Translations under genes and position numbers: made by a program
Part shown: piece after piece, positions 52,409 through 62,170 of the stretch
Layout: the number at the start of each line of letters is the position of its first letter
How positions within the stretch are numbered: the first letter of the stretch is position 1
Source: Deltaproteobacteria bacterium
GTDB taxonomy: Bacteria > Desulfobacterota > Syntrophobacteria > Syntrophobacterales > Syntrophobacteraceae
DNA: 64,000 nucleotides
Assembly: GCA_021777755.1 (NCBI GenBank)
Contig: JAJYDE010000010.1
Span: 1 to 64,000, forward strand
Reading direction: 5' to 3'
Notes under the pieces: model-generated
Seen by the model: the letters and a program-made list of their open reading frames with translations, nothing else
The model's database searches: none
What the model was told of the DNA's origin: nothing

Positions 52409-53559
52409 ATTTCAAACGCATTTTGGCCGTGACGTCCAGGGAGGCGCGCGGGATGGTGCGGGATAAACTCTTTTTCGCAATGGCCTTCATCGTACCCGCC
52501 CTTCTCATGTTGACCTTCGGCTACGGTCTATCGCTCGATGTCATGCACTCGCCCCTTGCCGCCCTCGACTACGACCGAACGTCCATGAGCCGGGACTATC
52601 TCCATCGGTTCATGGATTCGCCGGCTTTCAGCTTCAGGGGTTATCTCAAATCCGAGCGGCAAATCTATCCGCTTCTCGCGAGCGGCACGGTCAGGGCGGT
52701 GCTGATCATCCCCGAACATTTTCAGCAAAACCTGCTGGCCGGAAGGCCCGCGGCCGTGCAGACCCTGATCGACGGAACATTTCCGTTTCGGGCCCAAACC
52801 GTCAAGGGCTACGTTGCGGCCATAAACAATTCGTTCAACCTGCGCGAGCTGTCCCTCTACCTCTGCCGCACCCGCGCAATGAGCCGGCGGCGGGCGCTCG
52901 CCGGCCTTGAGCCGATAAAGGCTCAAGTACGCTGCCTCTACAACCGCAATCTCAGAAGCGACTGGTCCATCGCGCCTCGACTCATGATGATGGTCATGAT
53001 GATTTGCCCGCCGTTTCTAACGGCCATGGGCGTGGTACGCGAAAAGGAAACCGGTGCCATATACAATATCTACTCCTCAACCATCACGCGCGGAGAATAT
53101 CTTCTGGGAAAACTCACGCCATATGTTGTCGTCTCCATCTTCAACGCCGTCGTCCTGTGGCTCATCGCAACCGAGGTATTCGGTGCGCCCTTCCGCGGAG
53201 GGCGCCTTTTCTTTTTCGCCTCTTCGGTTCTCTACGTGATCTGCACCACCGGTATGGGGCTGATCGTCTCGGTGCTGGTAGGCACTCAGGTGGCCGCGTC
53301 CCTTGTCACCTTCATAGTCACGGTGGTTCCCACCGTCTTTTATTCGGGAATGTTCGTTCCGATCAGCTCTCTTAGCCCGAGCGGCAGGGTTGTGGCGCGG
53401 CTCCTGCCCGCCATGTATTTTACCAATATCGTTTCCGGATGTTTTCTAAAGGGGGTGGGGTTCAAAGTCTTGTGGAGCGATGCGGCCGTCCTGGCGATCT
53501 ATGCCGCGGCGCTTTTTATGCTCGGCTATTCCCGATTCCACAAAAGGCCCGCGTCATGA
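52405..53559 (+). CDS. ABC-2 type permease (YbhS-like)
   Basis: 384 residues, with a first membrane segment at about 25-45, a large extracytoplasmic part (about 45-180) and five helices in the second half (FLTAMGVVREKETGAIYNIY, LVSVLVGTQVAASLVTFI). The ATG overlaps the ATPase stop by 4 nt. It works with the next permease as a heterodimer. Confidence 0.9.
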   Translation: MNFKRILAVTSREARGMVRDKLFFAMAFIVPALLMLTFGYGLSLDVMHSPLAALDYDRTSMSRDYLHRFMDSPAFSFRGYLKSERQIYPLLASGTVRAVLIIPEHFQQNLLAGRPAAVQTLIDGTFPFRAQTVKGYVAAINNSFNLRELSLYLCRTRAMSRRRALAGLEPIKAQVRCLYNRNLRSDWSIAPRLMMMVMMICPPFLTAMGVVREKETGAIYNIYSSTITRGEYLLGKLTPYVVVSIFNAVVLWLIATEVFGAPFRGGRLFFFASSVLYVICTTGMGLIVSVLVGTQVAASLVTFIVTVVPTVFYSGMFVPISSLSPSGRVVARLLPAMYFTNIVSGCFLKGVGFKVLWSDAAVLAIYAAALFMLGYSRFHKRPAS

Positions 53560-54704
53560 CAGCACTTCTGGTATGGCTGCGGCGGCTGCGGGTAATGACC
53601 GTAAAGGAGCTTCTCCAGTTTTCCCGCGACGGAGCGCTCATACTTTTCATGGTCTACGCCTTTACCTTCGATATCTACCTGGCGGGTTCCGGGGTGCATT
53701 TCGAACTGAAGTCGGCCGCGACCGTGATCCATGACAGCGACCGGAGCAGCGCCTCACGGGAACTCATAGACCAATTTCGTCCGCCCTCTTTCCGAATCGA
53801 GGGGACGATTGAAAGAGGCGCGGAAGGCACTCGCCTGCTCGATGAGGGCAAGGCCATGGTGGTGCTCGATATTCCTCCCCGCTTCCAGGAGTCCTTGCTG
53901 AGCGGCGCCCCCACCGACCTCCAGATCCGGGTGGACGCCTCCAACTCGGTCCTGGGGCTTTTCGCGGCGAATTTTTGCAGTCGGATTGCCGAGTCGTTCG
54001 GCTTCCAAGCCGGGTTGAAACGTTTGGGAGTGGCCCCCGACCGGGTAAAGTACCTTCCCCGTGTGCGAAACGCTTACCGCGTCTGGTTTAATCCGAACCA
54101 GAACGACACATGGTTCATGTCCATCGCCGAACTGCTCAATATCATCACCCTGTTTGCCATCCTGCTGCCGGCTTGCGCCATGGTGAGGGAAAAAGAGCGC
54201 GGAACGGTCGAGCAACTCCTGGTAACCCCCCTTACCTCCTTTCAGATCATGTTTCCGAAGGTCCTGGCCATGGCGGCGGTCATCCTGGCGGGAACCACCA
54301 TGAGTCTTTTCGGCGTTTTGAGGTATTGCTTCCACGTGCCCTTCCGGGGAAGCATTCTCTTGTTTTACGCCGTAACTCTGCTCTATGTGTTCACCACCGC
54401 CGGGCTGGGGCTGGTTATTTCCACCCTCGCCCGCAATCTCGGCCAGGCCGGCATGATGGCCATCATCACTTACGGTCCCATGATTTTCCTCTCCGGAGCA
54501 TGGTCCCCGCCGGAAGCGATGCCCCGATTCATCCGGACGATGATGCTGCTCTCCCCGCTCCATTACTACATAGACGCAAGCTACGGGGTGTTGCTCAAAG
54601 GCGCGGGAATCAATCTGCTATGGAGATCGATCCTGGGCATGGGAGCCCTTGGCGGAACGCTTTTCACCCTGGGCGTGTGGCGCATGCGCAGGCAGTTCGA
54701 GTAA
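53556..54704 (+). CDS. ABC-2 type permease (YbhR-like)
   Basis: 382 residues from the ATG at 53556, inside the stop of the previous gene; in-frame codons further upstream lie in that gene. It has the same layout: an N-terminal helix, an external domain, and five C-terminal helices (CAMVREKERGTVEQLLVTPL, LGLVISTLARNLGQAGMMAI). It closes the regulator-exporter operon. The substrate is unknown; the E. coli relatives act in drug and cation export. Confidence 0.9.
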   Translation: MTALLVWLRRLRVMTVKELLQFSRDGALILFMVYAFTFDIYLAGSGVHFELKSAATVIHDSDRSSASRELIDQFRPPSFRIEGTIERGAEGTRLLDEGKAMVVLDIPPRFQESLLSGAPTDLQIRVDASNSVLGLFAANFCSRIAESFGFQAGLKRLGVAPDRVKYLPRVRNAYRVWFNPNQNDTWFMSIAELLNIITLFAILLPACAMVREKERGTVEQLLVTPLTSFQIMFPKVLAMAAVILAGTTMSLFGVLRYCFHVPFRGSILLFYAVTLLYVFTTAGLGLVISTLARNLGQAGMMAIITYGPMIFLSGAWSPPEAMPRFIRTMMLLSPLHYYIDASYGVLLKGAGINLLWRSILGMGALGGTLFTLGVWRMRRQFE

Positions 54705-54773
54705 AGGAGCTCGTGGAGATATCAAAGCCGCATTTCCACCATCCCCGGGGCGGGCGCCTGCCCTGAAGCGCCC

Positions 54774-55865
54774 TCAGTTGCCGAATCCACCGACCCTTTC
54801 CGAGACCTTCTCGTCAATGGTTTCTATCAGCTTTACGAGAAGCTTGACCGTATTGAGATAGTCGGAAATATCGAGTATGGTGTTGTGTGTGTGAATGTAG
54901 CGCGAAGGCACGGCGATTACCACCGTGGGGACTCCCGAACCGTGCAGGTGGATGGGCGCCGCGTCTGTTCCGCCCTTTCTTCTTACGGTCAACTGGTAGG
55001 GGATGGAGTTTTTTTCCGCGGTCTCGACCACAAACCGTACGAATTCGCGGTTTAGAATGGCCGATTGGTCCATAAGTCTAATCTGGGGGCCGCGGCCTAT
55101 TGCCGCTTGCCGCTCCTGCTTGCCTACCCCTGGCAGATCGTCTGCCGGAGCGCCTTCAACAACAATGGCCAGATCGGGTGAGGCCGAAAAGGCCGCGGCC
55201 CGCGCCCCCCGCGTTCCGACTTCCTCCTGGACGGTTCCCGCGAAAACGGCCGTGTTGGGATGCGACACCTTCTCCATCTCAAGGGCCGCCTGGATCACGG
55301 CTGAAAATCCCGCTCTATCGTCGAAGGCCTTGGAAAGCAGAAGATCGGGGTTGGCCATCCTGGTAAAGGAGCTGTCGGGAACGATCGCATCGCCCAGACC
55401 GATTCCGAAGGTCCGCACCTCGGCGGCATCCCTTGCGCCCACGTCGATGAACATCTCCTCGATGCTCATCACCTTTTCACGCTCGTTTTCGGAGAGGAAA
55501 TGGGGCGGCTTTGCGCCGACAACGCCCGGAATTTCGACCCCTTCAACCGTGCGGATGCGCACCCGCTTGGCAAGAAGCGTATGGGCCCACCAGCCCCCGA
55601 GGGCGACAAACCTGAGAAGACCCTCCTCCGTTATCGCCTGCACCGCCAGCCCGACTTCGTCCATGTGCGCCGGGATGAGGATTCTCGGGTGGTCCGAGTC
55701 TCCCCTCTTTTCGCAAAAGATGTTTCCCGCCCGGTCGGTTCTTACCCCTTCTCCCAGTTCCTTTCGAAAAATCCGCCTGACTTCGCTTTCCTGCCCCGGC
55801 GCTCCGTGCGCCTGGCTGCATTTTTTCAACAGCTCGATTCCCTTTTGCCTGATCGAATCGTCCAT
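54774..55865 (-). CDS. M42-family aminopeptidase
   Basis: 363 residues. Metal and catalytic motifs are in order: PAHMDEVGL (first His/Asp), KAFDDRAGFSAV, GTVQEEVGTRGA (Glu pair), VVEGAPADD and a late His (YIHTHNTILD). This matches M42 glutamyl/leucyl aminopeptidases, which form dodecameric tetrahedral shells that trim peptides. It faces away from the Nramp gene to its right and converges with the exporter operon to its left. Confidence 0.9.
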   Translation of the reverse strand: MDDSIRQKGIELLKKCSQAHGAPGQESEVRRIFRKELGEGVRTDRAGNIFCEKRGDSDHPRILIPAHMDEVGLAVQAITEEGLLRFVALGGWWAHTLLAKRVRIRTVEGVEIPGVVGAKPPHFLSENEREKVMSIEEMFIDVGARDAAEVRTFGIGLGDAIVPDSSFTRMANPDLLLSKAFDDRAGFSAVIQAALEMEKVSHPNTAVFAGTVQEEVGTRGARAAAFSASPDLAIVVEGAPADDLPGVGKQERQAAIGRGPQIRLMDQSAILNREFVRFVVETAEKNSIPYQLTVRRKGGTDAAPIHLHGSGVPTVVIAVPSRYIHTHNTILDISDYLNTVKLLVKLIETIDEKVSERVGGFGN

Positions 55866-55986
55866 TTCTTGGCCTCCAACTGATTATATTGTTTTTCCAG
55901 CTTTTGACTCGGACACCGATTTTAAAGATAATGGCACGGGAAGGCCAATAAATATCCAAACCTGAAGTGAACGGGTGAAGATTGTA

Positions 55987-57294
55987 ATGGAAGATATCCA
56001 TATGGCGAGACGGGAAAAGCAAGAGGGGCATGCAACGGTGGACAGCGCCCTGGAGATCCTCGGCAAAAGCGGGGGCGGTAAAGGGCTCGCTCGTTTGCTC
56101 CCCTTCATGGGGCCGGCCTTCATCGCAAGCGTGGCTTACATCGACCCCGGCAATTTCGCCACCAATATCCAGGGGGGCGCCCAGTTCGGCTACACTCTTC
56201 TCTGGGTCATCGTCGCAAGCAATCTCATGGCCATGCTGGTGCAGATTCTTTCGGCCAAACTGGGCATAGCCACCGGGCAAAACCTCGCCGAACTGTGCCG
56301 CGACCATTTTCCGCGCCCGGTCGTTCTTACGATGTGGGCGGTGATGGAAATCGTTGCCATTGCCACCGATCTGGCCGAGTTCATCGGGGCGGCGGTGGGC
56401 TTCACGCTTCTTTTGGGCATTCCCCTGTGGGTCTCGGGCATCCTCAGCGCTCTTGCCACCTTCCTGATCCTGGGACTTGAAAGATACGGTTTCCGCCCGC
56501 TCGAAGCCGTGATAACCGCTCTGGTGGGCATCGTGTCGCTAAGCTACCTGGTGGAGACCCTGCTGGATAAACCCGCCTGGTCGGTTTTGCTCTACCATGC
56601 GGTCGTGCCTCAATTTTCCGGAACCCAAAGCATACTTCTGGCCACCGGAATCGTCGGGGCCACAATCATGCCCCATGCCATCTATCTGCATTCGGCACTG
56701 ACCCAGGGCCGTATCGTGGTAAAGGAACCCGGCCTGCAAAAGCGGCTGTTTCACTTTGAAATAATCGATGTGCTCGTCGCCATGGGAATTGCAAGCGTGA
56801 TCAATATGGCGATGCTGATCATGGCCGCCTCGACCTTCTTTAAGCACGGCCTGACCGGGGTGGGGACTCTCCAGACCGCCTACCACACCCTGCAGCCGCT
56901 TCTCGGCAGGGCCTCCGGCGTTATTTTCGCCGTCTCGCTTCTGGCCTCCGGACTGTCTTCAAGCGCGGTCGGCACAATGGCCGGCCAGATCGTCATGCAG
57001 GGGTTTTTGCGGCGAAAGATCAAGGTCTGGATACGCCGCCTCGTCACCATAGCCCCCTCCATGGCCGTTATCCTGATCGGTTTGGACCCCACCCGGACCC
57101 TGGTGCTAAGCCAGGTTGTCCTCAGCTTCGGGCTCCCTTTCGCCTTGGTTCCCCTGATCGTGTTCACAAGGCGCAAAAGTGTTATGGGTACACTGGTCAA
57201 CACCCCCTTTGTAACGGCCCTTGCCTGCATGGTGGCGGCCCTGATCCTGACTTTGAACATCTACCTGGTCTACCAGGTATTCGCCGCGGGGTAA
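55987..57294 (+). CDS. Nramp-family divalent metal transporter
   Basis: 435 residues from the ATG at 55987 (a GTG at 55975 and an ATG at 56002 are possible). About 11 membrane helices. The first carries the metal-site motif IDPGNFATN; the sixth carries ATIMPHAIYLHSAL. Both keep the DPGN and MPH cores that coordinate Mn, Fe or similar ions. The usual substrate is Mn(II) or Fe(II); nickel is not excluded. It is joined to a universal stress gene by a 1-nt overlap. Confidence 0.92.
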   Translation: MEDIHMARREKQEGHATVDSALEILGKSGGGKGLARLLPFMGPAFIASVAYIDPGNFATNIQGGAQFGYTLLWVIVASNLMAMLVQILSAKLGIATGQNLAELCRDHFPRPVVLTMWAVMEIVAIATDLAEFIGAAVGFTLLLGIPLWVSGILSALATFLILGLERYGFRPLEAVITALVGIVSLSYLVETLLDKPAWSVLLYHAVVPQFSGTQSILLATGIVGATIMPHAIYLHSALTQGRIVVKEPGLQKRLFHFEIIDVLVAMGIASVINMAMLIMAASTFFKHGLTGVGTLQTAYHTLQPLLGRASGVIFAVSLLASGLSSSAVGTMAGQIVMQGFLRRKIKVWIRRLVTIAPSMAVILIGLDPTRTLVLSQVVLSFGLPFALVPLIVFTRRKSVMGTLVNTPFVTALACMVAALILTLNIYLVYQVFAAG

Positions 57295-58211
57295 TGAACA
57301 TGTTCAAGCATCTCCTGGTCCCTCTGGATGGTTCCAAACTTGCCGAAGCCCCCCTGGTGGCGGCCCTGGCCCTTGCCCGCGACCTCGGAGCCGAGGTGAC
57401 CCTTTTTCACGCCGTCGAAAAGTCCGCTCCCCGGGAAATCCACGGTGAACGCCATCTCACCGGGGTGGGGGAGGCCCGGGGGTACCTCGAGGAGCTGAGC
57501 GCGCGGATTTTTCCCCCCGAAATGAAGGTTCATATTCATGTTCACGGCGATGAGGTGAAAAATGTGCCCCAAAGCATCGCCGAACATGCCGGCGATTTGG
57601 ACGCGGATCTGATCGTGATGTGTACCCACGGGCGGGGAGGGCTTCGCGGACTCATGTTTGGCAGAATCGCCCAGCAGGTAAGCGGGCTCGCCACGGCGCC
57701 GGTCCTTCTGGTTCACCCTTCCGGGCCGAAGGCCCCGAGCGGATTTTCATGCAAAAGGATGGTCGTTCCCCTGGACGGCCATCCCGACCACGAAGAGGGG
57801 CTAAAAATCGCCGCCGCTCTTGCCCGGCCCTGCGGAGGCAAGCTCCATCTCATCATGGCCGTTCACACCCTCTCGGCCCTTTCCGGGGAATCCGCGGCCA
57901 CCGCGAAAATGCTCCCCCGGACCACCCATGCCCTGCTGGACCTCGCACACCGGGAGGCCGAAAACTATCTCGGCGCCCGCATCGAGTCCCTGCGGGCCGA
58001 AGGGGTGTCGGCCACCTCCCGCGTGGGGCGCGGCAACCCGGTCTCGGTCATTATGGATTTCCTGGAAAAAGAAGCGGCCGATCTCATCGTTTTGGCCACC
58101 CACGGCAAGACCGGCATGGATGCCTTCTGGTCGGGGAGCACAACCCCCAACCTGACCAGCCGGGCCAGAGTTCCGCTTCTGCTCGTTCCCGCGCGGGGGA
58201 AAAAACGGTAG
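57294..58211 (+). CDS. Tandem universal stress protein
   Basis: 305 residues made of two Usp folds (about 3-140 and 155-303). Each has an N-terminal LLVPLDGSKLAE or MVVPLDGHPD strand and an ATP-binding-type tail (HGRGGLRGLMFGRIAQQV and HGKTGMDAFWSGS). Fusion by overlap to the Nramp gene suggests a regulatory role for metal uptake. A heptamer repeat begins at its stop codon. Confidence 0.9.
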   Translation: MNMFKHLLVPLDGSKLAEAPLVAALALARDLGAEVTLFHAVEKSAPREIHGERHLTGVGEARGYLEELSARIFPPEMKVHIHVHGDEVKNVPQSIAEHAGDLDADLIVMCTHGRGGLRGLMFGRIAQQVSGLATAPVLLVHPSGPKAPSGFSCKRMVVPLDGHPDHEEGLKIAAALARPCGGKLHLIMAVHTLSALSGESAATAKMLPRTTHALLDLAHREAENYLGARIESLRAEGVSATSRVGRGNPVSVIMDFLEKEAADLIVLATHGKTGMDAFWSGSTTPNLTSRARVPLLLVPARGKKR

Positions 58212-58314
58212 CGGGGAGCGGGGAGCGGGGGGAGCGAGTAGCGAGTAGCGGGTAGCGAGTAGCGAGTAGCGAGTAGCGAGTAGCGGGGAGCGGGTGGCGA
58301 GTAGCGGGTGGCGG
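58209..58314 (+). repeat. Tandem heptamer repeat array
   Basis: About fourteen 7-bp units, mostly GAGTAGC with GGGTAGC, GGGGAGC and GGGTGGC variants, run on after the universal stress gene. The unit length is not a multiple of three and no frame reads through as a credible protein. The array is followed by a stretch with GC-rich direct copies and no gene up to 58505. Confidence 0.8.
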
Positions 58315-58504
58315 GGGTTCCCCGCCACTGGCAGTGTCCATCTGGAAACCGCGGGATTCGGAAGGCGCCAAGAACTCGCCCCCCCTTGACCAAGGTGGGA
58401 TTTAGTCAAAAAATCGGGTGCATGCTTCCGCACCCCGCCCCCCTTTGCAAGGGGGGAAACCCATACCCGGTCTCCGGCATAAACGGGTTCCCGGATGGAC
58501 ACTG

Positions 58505-60085
58505 CTACCCGCTCTTGCGCTCCTCGCTTTTGAGCCTCCGATTTTCTTTAATCAGGGTGTCGAGGCCGAATTTTTTCACCCGATAGTTCATCTGCCGGAA
58601 TGTCAGGCCCAACTCGTCGGCCGCCTTCCTGCGGATCCACCTGTTGCGCTCGAGCGCGGCGGCAACTTCGTTGAGTTCGATTTTGTCCAGGCGCGACCAG
58701 GCGGAGACGGTTTCCATTGCTTCCGAAGCCGGCCCCGGGGGCTGTTCGTTGCGCAATACCGCATCGAGTTCGCGCACCTCGATTTCGGGGCCTTCGGCCA
58801 TGATCGCAAGCCTTATCACCGTGTTTTTCATCTCGGCGATGTTTCCCGGCCAGTCGTGCTTGCAGAGCCTCTTTAGCACCAGGGGAGCAAACCGCGCCTT
58901 TTTCCCCTGTTTTCTGCATTCATCGGCCAGAAAGTGCTCGACCAAAAAGGGGATGTCTTCCTTTCTCTCCCGTATGGGGGGCACGTGAATCCGCAGGGTG
59001 CCGAGCCGGCCAAGGAGGTCTTTTCTGAAAGCGCTTGTGCGGGCGAAAAGCTGCGGGCCCGATACCGACAGAAGCCTCACATCCGCCTCTTTGGGGCCGA
59101 AGCCCCCGGTTTGCAGTCCGTCCAGAAGATCGAGCAGCTTGGCCTGGTGAGTCGCGGAGAGCTCTCCCACTTCATCGAGCAGCAGCGCCCCCCCGGCCGC
59201 CCTCTCGAAGGCTCCCGGTCGGCGGCCCGGCTGAAGATGGCCGTGAAGTTCTTCCAGGCCGTTTCTCAAAAAACCGCTCTCACCGCTGAACAACTCCTGC
59301 TCCAGCAGCTCTTCGGGCAAAGAGCAGTGCACCCTTACAAAGGGGAAATGGCTCCTGCCGCTCAGTTCGTGGATGATCCGCGCTATCGAACTCTTTCCGG
59401 TCCCCGGCTCGCCGAAGATGTGAACGGGGGCGTTTGCGGGCGCCGCCTTGCGAATCGATGCCTCAAGCCTTCGGGCCGCCTCGCTTTTCCCCAGGCACAC
59501 CACCCCCAGACCCTCCTCGGCGATTTTTGCCCTGAGCGCCCGGTTCTCTTTTACCAGCGCCTCTTCACGCCTCCTCACCTGCGACTGAAGACCCAGCAGC
59601 CGGCCGATCAAAACCGCCAACATCGAAAGCAACTGCACGTCCTCGAACATCCCCACCCGGTGATCGAAAAAGCCCTCGGCCAGGATCGCCCCCACCACCT
59701 CGTCGCCCGAAAAGATCGGAGCGCCGAAAAGAGATACCTGCTCCCTTCTAAGGGAATGAAGGGCTTTGCGGTCCAAAAAGAGAGGTCCCGGCCCCTCGAA
59801 GAGCACCACAAAAGCCTGCGGGATGCGCAACACCAGGTCGAAGCCCGTTTTATAAAAACTGCGGACCCTTTGCTCCATGTCGCTCGCCGCGCCGTTAATC
59901 GACTGGGTGAAAAAGAAACGCACCTCCGCATCATCTTTTACAACCACGGCCGCCCCGCAACAGGGAATCGTCCGGGCAAGCCCCCCCATCAGCCCCTCTA
60001 TGCTCTGCTCGAGGTGGAGTGCCCGGTCGATGATCCCGTGGATCGCCGAAAATATGCCGAGTTTGACCTCACACGGACTGTCCAT
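58505..60085 (-). CDS. AAA+ GAF-domain regulator with Fis HTH and degenerate GAFTGA loop
   Basis: 526 residues: an N-terminal GAF-like sensor (about 15-170), a linker coiled coil, AAA+ with Walker A GEPGTGKS and Walker B GGALLLDEVGEL, and a Fis-type HTH (KAADELGLTFRQMNYRVKKF). Where sigma-54 activators carry GAFTGA, this protein reads ELFSGESGFLRNGLEEL, so the loop that touches sigma-54 is not recognisable. The arginine-finger side (RLGTLRIHVPPIRER) is normal. It is divergent from an APC permease whose leader has a good sigma-54 promoter. Confidence 0.85.
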   Translation of the reverse strand: MDSPCEVKLGIFSAIHGIIDRALHLEQSIEGLMGGLARTIPCCGAAVVVKDDAEVRFFFTQSINGAASDMEQRVRSFYKTGFDLVLRIPQAFVVLFEGPGPLFLDRKALHSLRREQVSLFGAPIFSGDEVVGAILAEGFFDHRVGMFEDVQLLSMLAVLIGRLLGLQSQVRRREEALVKENRALRAKIAEEGLGVVCLGKSEAARRLEASIRKAAPANAPVHIFGEPGTGKSSIARIIHELSGRSHFPFVRVHCSLPEELLEQELFSGESGFLRNGLEELHGHLQPGRRPGAFERAAGGALLLDEVGELSATHQAKLLDLLDGLQTGGFGPKEADVRLLSVSGPQLFARTSAFRKDLLGRLGTLRIHVPPIRERKEDIPFLVEHFLADECRKQGKKARFAPLVLKRLCKHDWPGNIAEMKNTVIRLAIMAEGPEIEVRELDAVLRNEQPPGPASEAMETVSAWSRLDKIELNEVAAALERNRWIRRKAADELGLTFRQMNYRVKKFGLDTLIKENRRLKSEERKSG

Positions 60086-60551
60086 CCATTTTCACCCTCT
60101 GTTTTCTCAAAAAAAATTCGAAACGGCTCCGGTTCCCCGGTCCGGGCCCTTTGTTTTCCAGTTCCGTGCCAATCGGGAAAGGGGCTGTTTCTAAAGGGGG
60201 GAAAGGCGAAGTCCGAGTATTTTGCGGCACCAAATCGGGCCAATTTCGTTCTTTTTGCCGTCCGTGGCACGTTTTTGGGCAGTTTGCGGCTGTTCGCCTT
60301 TTCGGCCAAAGGTCACAATTTGGTTTCTTCGTTCAATGTCGATACGCTTTTGTTCCAAAAATTCCGTTATTTTTTGCCTGTTTTTCCTCCAGATCAAGCA
60401 ACGGGGCCGATTAAAGCACTTTGGCAAACAAATTGCTCTTCTCTTCCCGCGGCATGCGCAGCCACCGCTGAATTTCATCATCACCGGCGTTCAATTACCC
60501 GGGCGCCGGATCGTCGGGCTTTTTTTCCTATTGATATGGGGAGTGTGACCA
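60086..60551. other. Divergent regulatory region, 466 bp
   Basis: It lies between the AAA+ regulator (minus) and the APC permease (plus). No gene was seen. It contains a sigma-54 promoter at 60422-60437 for the permease. A second, poorer TGGCACG-type element lies near 60266. No clear repeated activator site was identified. Confidence 0.6.
60422..60437 (+). promoter_or_regulatory. Sigma-54 promoter of the APC permease gene
   Basis: TGGCAAACAAATTGCT: TGGCA at -24 and TTGCT at -12 with the exact GG-GC offset of 12. Transcription would start near 60447, about 105 nt before the permease start. Confidence 0.7.
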
Positions 60552-62078
60552 ATGGCACAGCAGGCAGAATTCAAAAAAACGTTGGGGCTCACCGGCGTCA
60601 CGGTAAACGCGATGGCGCTGATCGCCCCCGGCGCATTCTTGTGGTTGACCTTTCAGGTGCAGGCCGCACAGGTGGATCTGGCCGGAAAGACGACCGCCAT
60701 GGACATGTGGGCCGGTTTGTTTTTCGCCCTGGTCTTGTCGTTTCTTACCGCGATCTCCTATGCCAAGCTGGCCGAGCTCTATCCGAACGCGGGCACGGGC
60801 AGCTCCTATTATTTTACCGAGCAGGCGATGTTAAACGAAGACAAGCTTTCGGCCTTCGCCAGGCTGTCGAAGTTCATCGTGGGCTGGACCTCGCACCTCT
60901 ACTACTGGGTCTACCCCGGGGTCATGGTGGCGATGATGGCGACCCTTGTCGCCTACATCTTCCAGCAGTTCGGAGTAAATCTCGCCCTGGGCTGGCAGAT
61001 AGCCTTCGCGATCCTGTTTTCTTTCGCGGTCGCATACATAGCCTATCGGGGAATCACCGGCTCGACGGTGGTGAGCATCGTGATCAACGTGCTTCAGATC
61101 ATCACTTTGGTCGTCGTTACGATCCTGGCACTCCTTTACAGGTTTAAAAACCCGGAGCATGTGACTTTCGTCCACCGCTCGTTTTCCTCGATCGTGGCGC
61201 CGCACAGTTTTGCAAACGTCATGTTCCAGGCAACGGTCGCCATCCTGGTGCTGGTGGGCTTCGAGACCGCGACCGCGCTTACCGCGGAAGCCAAGTCGCC
61301 CAAGCACGTAAGCCGCGGGGTCATTCTCTCGCTGATCATTCAGGGCGTCGTGTGCTATCTTTTCGAGTACTTCGGCTCCTGCGCCTGGCTGAATACCTCC
61401 TATGCGGTAAAAGACGCCAAGGGCCACCTGGTGCACGGCCTCGACGCGGCCGCGGCCTCAAGCGCCCCCATAGGCGATATGGTGCAAAATATCGGCAACG
61501 CCCTTTTCAACCACATGGGCTTCGTGCTGATGATCCTGGTTGCAATTTCGGTGGCCATCGCCGTTGTGGGCACAACCCTTGCCTGCATGAACACGGGCGT
61601 GCGCGTTACCTACGCAATGTCCAAGGACAAGGAGGTCCCGAGCTTTCTGGGATTTTTGAATCCCAAATACTCCACCCCCCATGGAGGAGTGGTGGCCATG
61701 GCGATCGCCTCGGCCGCAATCGGCGCCTTCGGGGTTGTTTCGGTCGTAAACCTGACCGCCATAACCCTGTGGTCCAATGTGGGCACATTCATTCTCTACG
61801 GCATGACCAACCTGATTGCGCTCGTGGCGTTTTTCCGGCACCCGCGGAGAAATGCTCTCACCCATATCGTGGTCCCCGTGCTGGGCGTCCTGGCCAATGT
61901 CGCCATGTTGATCGCGGTGATGTATCTGGGCATCCTCGGCGGCGGGGACACCAAAACGGCGGCCCTTTGGTCCCTCATTGCCACCGCCGTCTGGTTTGGC
62001 CTGGGGTTTGTCTATCTTCTGGTGCAAAGCGCCAGGACCCAGCGAAAGATCGTTGGCCGGCAGGTCCACGGCAGCTAG
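60552..62078 (+). CDS. APC-superfamily amino acid/polyamine permease
   Basis: 508 residues with about 12 membrane helices. The N-terminus has the family pattern LTGVTVNAMALIAPGAFLW; TM6 has the LVGFETATALTAEAK motif, usual in APC members (GFE). A hydrophilic insertion (TSYAVKDAKGHLVHGLDAAA) lies between helices in the middle. The substrate is unknown. It is under a sigma-54-type promoter and divergent from a GAF regulator, so it is likely induced by its substrate. Confidence 0.9.
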   Translation: MAQQAEFKKTLGLTGVTVNAMALIAPGAFLWLTFQVQAAQVDLAGKTTAMDMWAGLFFALVLSFLTAISYAKLAELYPNAGTGSSYYFTEQAMLNEDKLSAFARLSKFIVGWTSHLYYWVYPGVMVAMMATLVAYIFQQFGVNLALGWQIAFAILFSFAVAYIAYRGITGSTVVSIVINVLQIITLVVVTILALLYRFKNPEHVTFVHRSFSSIVAPHSFANVMFQATVAILVLVGFETATALTAEAKSPKHVSRGVILSLIIQGVVCYLFEYFGSCAWLNTSYAVKDAKGHLVHGLDAAAASSAPIGDMVQNIGNALFNHMGFVLMILVAISVAIAVVGTTLACMNTGVRVTYAMSKDKEVPSFLGFLNPKYSTPHGGVVAMAIASAAIGAFGVVSVVNLTAITLWSNVGTFILYGMTNLIALVAFFRHPRRNALTHIVVPVLGVLANVAMLIAVMYLGILGGGDTKTAALWSLIATAVWFGLGFVYLLVQSARTQRKIVGRQVHGS

Positions 62079-62127
62079 AAACCGGTGAGGCTCCGGGAAG
62101 TGATCTGCCATTGGCTTAATATGAGTC

Positions 62128-62156
62128 GGGGAGTGAACCCGCCGGGTTCACTCCCC
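62128..62156 (+). terminator. Long hairpin between permease and PP2C genes
   Basis: GGGGAGTGAACCCG (62128-62141) and its complement (62143-62156) form a near-continuous 14-bp palindrome. It lies 50 nt after the permease stop. No T-run follows. It may act as a terminator or as a two-way boundary. Confidence 0.55.
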
Positions 62157-62170
62157 CGGGGGATCTGGTA

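Noticed and set aside
58934-61147. A 737-codon plus-strand frame crossing the GAF regulator, the divergent intergenic region and the permease
   Set aside because: It runs antisense to the regulator and out of frame with the permease; both of those have solid motifs.
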